Source of the DNA: an uncultured Flavobacteriales bacterium
GTDB lineage: Bacteria; Bacteroidota; Bacteroidia; Flavobacteriales; Crocinitomicaceae
Assembly (NCBI GenBank): GCA_946478775.1
Contig: CAMLDR010000149.1
Span: 1 to 10,240, forward strand
DNA length: 10,240 nucleotides
Reading direction: 5' to 3'
Each line of letters opens with the position of its first letter. The first letter of the stretch is position 1. Below the pieces are notes generated by a model. It was not told where the DNA came from. It was given only the letters and a program-made list of their open reading frames with translations, and ran no database searches. The position numbers and the translations under genes were made by a program. Positions 6,060 to 10,240 of the stretch are shown here, in pieces.

Positions 6060-9000
6060 CGTGTCCTACGATTTGATGTCTTTCATCCGTCAGCATTTCA
6101 CCGTATTCAATCTTCCAGGTATAAACACCGTCCGGAGAAGGTAAACCGGCATATGTTCCGTCCCACATTTGGGATAAAGCATCCCCGGTATAGATCAATT
6201 CTCCCCAGCGGTTAAAGATCTCTAACCGGAAATCACGGATATTTACCCCAAGTGCAAAAAACGTTTCGTTCGTGCCGTTTTGGTTCGGTGTAAATGTATT
6301 TGGAACATAAATGATCGCATCGTAATAAATACGCACTTTGTCTGAAGCAGAACAGCCATTGATATCATAAACAGTGACCGTGAAAACCATGGGTTTATCT
6401 GGCTGTGTAACCGGATTCTGGCAAACATTACAGGATAAATATTCTGCCGGGCTCCACACATAGTTAATTGCGGTATTCGATGTAGCATTCAATTGAACAA
6501 CTTCTCCAAAAATTGCATAAACATCCGGGTTTGTCTGAACAAAAGGAGAAGGGAATAAATCAACCCGCACAGACGCCGTATCCGAACATCCGTATTGATC
6601 CGTTCCTGTAACAATGTAAGTTGTAGAAACAGCCGGTTTCACCAAAACAAGAGAACCATCCGACTGCAAAAATCCATACGGAGCAGGCGACCAGGAATAG
6701 GAAACCCCGCCGGAAGCATGAATAGGTGCCGTTTCTCCCGGACAAATCGTGGTATCGTTTCCGGCCAGGATACTAGCAATATTGATTTCTACAAAAACGC
6801 TGTCTCGCACAGTTCCACAGGCATTTGAAAAGTCACAGTAATAATATTGATTCGTTTGAGTACTGATTGTGACCTGTGGGCCGCTGGCGGGTGTAATATC
6901 TGTTTGCGGCGACCAACTATAGGAAGTTGCTCCGGAAACCTGGACGACTCCGGAGGATCCGATACAATACACCAATGAATCCGGCATCACCGGCTGCGGC
7001 ATTGCGGTATCCACATGAATATGAACTGTTGCTGTTAACTGACAACCATCTGAAGTGGTTCCGGAAGCGGTATAAGTTATCGATTGCAAGGGCGTAGAGA
7101 CCGGGTTCATACTGGATGGATTATCCAGGTAAGTTGGAGGATTCCAGGTAATCTGGGTAACCCCCAGCGCAAACAAATTGACCGAATTTCCGATGCAGAT
7201 TGCCGTATCATTCGAAATATCCAAACCTCCGTTAAGTACGTTCACCTGGGCATATACCGTATCAATTCCACAACTGTCTGAAATAATACAATAAATCGCT
7301 GTATTTTGGCTTACGGTAACCATCGGGTCAGAAATATTCGGATTATTAAAAAGTGCAGCAGGTTCCCAATGATAAACAGATCCTCCGAAAGCTTCCATTT
7401 GTACCGGGACATTTACACAGGTCTGCGCTATCGGATTTACGATCCCGCCGTTAAAATCTCCGATATTCACTATAAACTGAACGGTGTCAGGCGAATAACA
7501 CATGGTCGTATCTCTAACAATTAACGTTACAGTGTACTGGCCCGGACCACTGTAAAGATGTGAAGGATTTACCTGCGTGGAAGAGTTCCCATCCCCAAAA
7601 TGCCATTCGAATTCATTCCCGTTTGCGCTGTTATTATTGAAAATAACAGGGTCAGGTAAGCAAACTAGCGGATCAGGTGCTGCCACAACCGCTTCGATCG
7701 TATTCAATTCGAATTTAAAAGCCGCCAGGTTACAGTTTACACTTAGGTTTTGAGGTCCTATTACATTTGGAGTTGTAGTGAATCCGAAATTATTCCCGCT
7801 ACACGCGCCGCAAACTGCATGATAGATATTTCCGTTCTTATCGAAACGACTTGTTCCACCGTCCACATGATTAAAGGAAGAACTGGATCCCCCGATATAA
7901 GTAGCATACTTCAATGTGGCTGCATCTTCATTCAAAACAGCGATCCAAAAATTACTTCCGTTCGTAGTGGGTTGAAATGCATCCGAACTAACCGGGAAAT
8001 TATTGGAAGAACTGGTTGTGGCCTGGCTATTTTGAAAGTTTACGGTCCCACCCCATCCTGAAAGATAAATGTCCTTGCAGTTTGAAACCAGGAAAGCTGT
8101 CGGAGAAATTTCAATATTACCTGAACCCGCACCAATCGTCGTTACCCAAAGCTGATTTGTTAAACCCTGATTGAATTTCATGATAAACTGACCCGAACCC
8201 GCGTTTCCATAAAGTCCTGGAGTAATAGTCCAATCCCCTGCGGTTTGTCCCAAAACATAAACGTCATTGTCATCATCCACCTGCACAAAATAACTTTGAT
8301 CATAATCCGGTGTGCCTATGTAAGTACCATTCAGAACTGCTCCTGTCAACACATCAAATCGAGTCAGGAATCCGTCTCGTCCGGAATTATAACTTGCATC
8401 CCAGCCACCTGCGTTTAAATTGAGATTGGAAGAACTCGTTCCACCGACCACATACAAACTTCCATTTCCGGAAAGTGCAATCCCATTTCCTGTCTCGTCC
8501 ATACTTCCGCCGTAATAAGTAGACCAAATGACCGAATTCAGGTTCTTAGTCATTTTGACCACCACAGCATCCTGGGTGCCGCTTAGGGATGGCTGACTGG
8601 CCAAAACAGTCGGGAAATCACCCGATTGAGTCACACTGGAGAAATAAACAAAGTTTTGGTCCACAATAATCTCACCGCGAAAGTTGTCTCCATAATTGTA
8701 TTGAAGGGTTCCGAAGCTCATACCGTCATTGCCGGTTCCTCCAACATAGGTTGAAGCCATCAGAGTTGTCCCTGTCGGATTCAATTCCAGTACATAAATA
8801 TCCGAACCGTTGAACTTCAGATTGTCCGGACTTATGGTTGTACCTCCGTTGAATGAATTATCATAACACAGCGCGGAAGTTGGAAAATTGGTGGAAGAAG
8901 TAACTCCCAGCAAATACATATTGCCCTGGGAATCGGAAACGATGGAATGTGGTGTTTCATTGGACGAACCTCCAACATAAGTTGAAAAAATAAATGCCGT

Positions 9001-9936
9001 ACCAAGACTGTTGAATTTGGAGATCCCCACATCAAACCCCTGACTCAGCGGGCTTGTGGCAGGTGCACCGTCAGTGGGTGTTCCTCCGCTGAAGGCCTCA
9101 CTCACAACGCCTGTGGTTACAGGGTATCCACCTCCGAAAACAATTCCGCCGGCATAGAGGTTTCCAGCCGGATCAGGGGCGGCAGTGAACCCCCAGTTAT
9201 CGGAAAGCGAACCGGTAAATGACGAAAATGTAAGTGATGGATCTATTACGATCGTATCCGAATCCGTATAGGATCCATCCAAACTAAAAGAAAAAACACC
9301 TTCGTTAGATTGGTAGTTTACCTTTAAAGGAACTTTCCTTCCGTTCTTCAATTTCCAGGCTATAGGTTTTCCTTCTATGAAATGTCCCAAACCATGATCT
9401 ACTCTCAATTCTCCTGAAGCAAGAAGACTCGTTTCCTTTGCTCCGTCATATTTCCATTGAATATCCCTGAAATTTCCACCCGGTAATACAATCCAGGAAT
9501 ACTTGGCCTGATCTCCGGTTGTAGACACCAACAAATCAATGTTTGGATACTTTGCTTTATAACTCACCTCCTGAACATCATGGATTTTTGATTTCCAGTT
9601 ATTTTTGTCCGATCCCAGGAAGTAATTACGGTAATAACTTTGCTGTTTCGATTCGGAAACCTGAGCAGATTTTTTTGCGTTTAAAAAGATAGATTTGACA
9701 CAATATCCTTTCATTTCCTCTTCCTGATGAGCCCCGTCATGATCGTGCCCATTGAATTCATAGAAAAAATAGGTGAATCCGGTTTGTTCCAGGTACATAT
9801 TTCCTCCTTGTAATCCGATCAAATAATCGATTCTTGAATCCCACTGACCGCGATTCGGACGCATAGTAACTGCCGATTCCTGCGCATAAACAGCACACGA
9901 AGCCAATAGCAGGAACACCATCACCAGTCTAGTCAT
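6043..9936 (-). CDS. Giant T9SS-exported surface protein: DUF7948-like, SBBP propeller, PKD, Ig-like modules, gliding-motility C-terminal domain
   Basis: The 1297-residue protein is probably exported to the cell surface; its function is unknown. An N-terminal signal (hydrophobic 4-13) allows signal peptidase I cleavage after A18 (AVYA/QE), but LASC at 11-14 is also a lipobox. Residues about 24-230 resemble the DUF7948 domain (NRGQWDSRIDYL, YYRNYFLGSD, YPNIDL). Residues about 232-745 hold seven SBBP-type repeats with a (S)TYxGG strand. A PKD domain follows (WHFGDGNSS at 778-786), then about five Ig-like modules of 75-85 residues to about 1205, with D-T-x-I-C-x-G, YxWSP and DxxGC patterns, including DTAIC at 910 and DTTIC at 1061. 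The last 87 residues (VPNTFTPN at 1211, FNRWGELIY, WDGTYAG, DGVYTWKI) are the CHU_C/T9SS type B sorting domain. An adhesin or matrix role is inference. A 7/8 -7 box (TACTTTTT, minus strand, 9951-9958) may drive it. Confidence 0.93.
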   Translation of the reverse strand: MTRLVMVFLLLASCAVYAQESAVTMRPNRGQWDSRIDYLIGLQGGNMYLEQTGFTYFFYEFNGHDHDGAHQEEEMKGYCVKSIFLNAKKSAQVSESKQQSYYRNYFLGSDKNNWKSKIHDVQEVSYKAKYPNIDLLVSTTGDQAKYSWIVLPGGNFRDIQWKYDGAKETSLLASGELRVDHGLGHFIEGKPIAWKLKNGRKVPLKVNYQSNEGVFSFSLDGSYTDSDTIVIDPSLTFSSFTGSLSDNWGFTAAPDPAGNLYAGGIVFGGGYPVTTGVVSEAFSGGTPTDGAPATSPLSQGFDVGISKFNSLGTAFIFSTYVGGSSNETPHSIVSDSQGNMYLLGVTSSTNFPTSALCYDNSFNGGTTISPDNLKFNGSDIYVLELNPTGTTLMASTYVGGTGNDGMSFGTLQYNYGDNFRGEIIVDQNFVYFSSVTQSGDFPTVLASQPSLSGTQDAVVVKMTKNLNSVIWSTYYGGSMDETGNGIALSGNGSLYVVGGTSSSNLNLNAGGWDASYNSGRDGFLTRFDVLTGAVLNGTYIGTPDYDQSYFVQVDDDNDVYVLGQTAGDWTITPGLYGNAGSGQFIMKFNQGLTNQLWVTTIGAGSGNIEISPTAFLVSNCKDIYLSGWGGTVNFQNSQATTSSSNNFPVSSDAFQPTTNGSNFWIAVLNEDAATLKYATYIGGSSSSFNHVDGGTSRFDKNGNIYHAVCGACSGNNFGFTTTPNVIGPQNLSVNCNLAAFKFELNTIEAVVAAPDPLVCLPDPVIFNNNSANGNEFEWHFGDGNSSTQVNPSHLYSGPGQYTVTLIVRDTTMCYSPDTVQFIVNIGDFNGGIVNPIAQTCVNVPVQMEAFGGSVYHWEPAALFNNPNISDPMVTVSQNTAIYCIISDSCGIDTVYAQVNVLNGGLDISNDTAICIGNSVNLFALGVTQITWNPPTYLDNPSSMNPVSTPLQSITYTASGTTSDGCQLTATVHIHVDTAMPQPVMPDSLVYCIGSSGVVQVSGATSYSWSPQTDITPASGPQVTISTQTNQYYYCDFSNACGTVRDSVFVEINIASILAGNDTTICPGETAPIHASGGVSYSWSPAPYGFLQSDGSLVLVKPAVSTTYIVTGTDQYGCSDTASVRVDLFPSPFVQTNPDVYAIFGEVVQLNATSNTAINYVWSPAEYLSCNVCQNPVTQPDKPMVFTVTVYDINGCSASDKVRIYYDAIIYVPNTFTPNQNGTNETFFALGVNIRDFRLEIFNRWGELIYTGDALSQMWDGTYAGLPSPDGVYTWKIEYGEMLTDERHQIVGHVNLLR
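7702..9243 (-). repeat. Seven SBBP-type repeats within the surface protein (predicted beta-propeller)
   Basis: In the encoded protein the strand (S)TY(V/Y/I)GG or a degenerate form recurs starting near residues 238, 318, 395, 472, 537, 598 and 678. Spacings are 80, 77, 77, 65, 61 and 80 residues. Between strands, most units carry a G-N-(x)-Y-(L/V)-x-G strand such as GNMYLLG, GSLYVVG, DVYVLG, DIYLSG and GNIYHA. The units at 318, 395 and 472 are the most regular; the first and fifth to sixth are degenerate. Seven such units suit a seven-bladed propeller, which is inference. The last unit carries an unusual CGAC pair. Confidence 0.75.
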
Positions 9937-10079
9937 AAATCGAATTTACAAAAAAGTATACACCTAAGTTAAAAGAAGCTAAAACATGACGAATCAGCCC
10001 TCTATATACTAAGACTAAGATATCAATAAAAAGTTGTTTTTTGGTAGAATATTTCTCCCCTGAATCGATTTAGATTCCG

Positions 10080-10087
10080 TAACTTTG
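10080..10087 (+). promoter_or_regulatory. -7 box for purF
   Basis: TAACTTTG is a perfect TAnnTTTG, 19 bp before the preferred purF ATG, so the leader should be about 12-14 nt. No good TTTG is found 19-21 nt upstream. It lies at the right end of a 170-bp divergent spacer (9937-10106) in which I otherwise see only AT-rich sequence and no terminator or RNA gene. Confidence 0.5.
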
Positions 10088-10106
10088 CACCACATTTTTG
10101 ATGCCC

Positions 10107-10240
10107 ATGAGCGATGCAATTAAACATGAATGCGGAATCGCACTCATCCGACTAAAAAAGCCTTTACAGTACTATGTTGATAAATACGGAACGGCTTTTT
10201 ATGGTTTAAACAAGCTTCATCTTTTAATGGAAAAGCAACA
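10107..10240 (+). CDS. purF: Amidophosphoribosyltransferase (PurF), N-terminal fragment
   Basis: The frame from the ATG at 10107 is open to the window edge (44 codons). It begins MSDAIKHECGIALIRLKKPL and continues with YGTAFYGLNKLHLLMEKQ, very like the Bacteroidota PurF N-terminus as I remember it. PurF makes 5-phosphoribosylamine from PRPP and glutamine, the first committed step of purine synthesis, in the cytosol. Cys9 in HECGIA would become the N-terminal nucleophile of the class II glutamine amidotransferase domain after removal of a short propeptide. An ATG two codons upstream (10101) is possible, but family members begin at the MSDAIKHE position. The phosphoribosyltransferase domain lies outside the window. 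Confidence 0.88.
   Translation, partial: MSDAIKHECGIALIRLKKPLQYYVDKYGTAFYGLNKLHLLMEKQ

Noticed and set aside
6243..9035. Several short plus- and minus-strand frames inside the giant gene
   Set aside because: All lie within the 1297-codon frame, which has continuous domain matches from signal peptide to sorting domain; none has its own promoter or motif.

Overview
The window looks like ordinary chromosomal DNA from a member of Bacteroidota, most likely a Flavobacteriales (Crocinitomicaceae-like) bacterium. Three things point there: -7 boxes of the Bacteroidota form TAnnTTTG in front of several genes, a fragment of a type IX secretion (T9SS) C-terminal tail at the left edge, and a 1297-residue surface protein ending in a gliding-motility/T9SS type B sorting domain. 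Start codons have no clear Shine-Dalgarno sequences, which is also usual for the phylum. The family-level guess is inference only.

Layout. 1-156: the last 29 codons of a T9SS-secreted protein and a strong intrinsic terminator. 168-1325 (+): 3-hydroxyanthranilate 3,4-dioxygenase behind a good promoter, then a membrane-anchored conserved hypothetical protein (DUF7935-like). 1326-1382: a short convergent spacer with three tandem copies of an 8-bp unit. 1383-3168 (-): a probable operon read right to left, cytidine deaminase (cdd), then the MeaB GTPase 2 bp downstream, then a small S4-domain RNA-binding protein that also has its own -7 box. 3169-3361: a divergent promoter region with a candidate structured RNA of about 100 nt, possibly the small SRP RNA. 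3362-6059 (+): the tRNA methylthiotransferase MtaB, followed one base after its stop by a GT-C-type membrane glycosyltransferase. 6043-9936 (-): the giant multidomain surface protein, whose 3' end overlaps the glycosyltransferase by 17 bp. 10080-10240 (+): promoter and first 44 codons of purF.

The genes do not form one pathway. They cover NAD/tryptophan metabolism (HAAO), pyrimidine salvage (Cdd), B12-enzyme maintenance (MeaB), tRNA modification (MtaB), purine synthesis (PurF) and cell-surface export (T9SS proteins, possibly the glycosyltransferase). I found no mobile element, CRISPR array, tRNA, rRNA or defence system, and no clear new multigene system. The items most worth following up are the structured RNA upstream of mtaB, the architecture and ambiguous signal peptide of the giant surface protein with its possible O-glycosylation motifs, and the tandem repeat between convergent genes.
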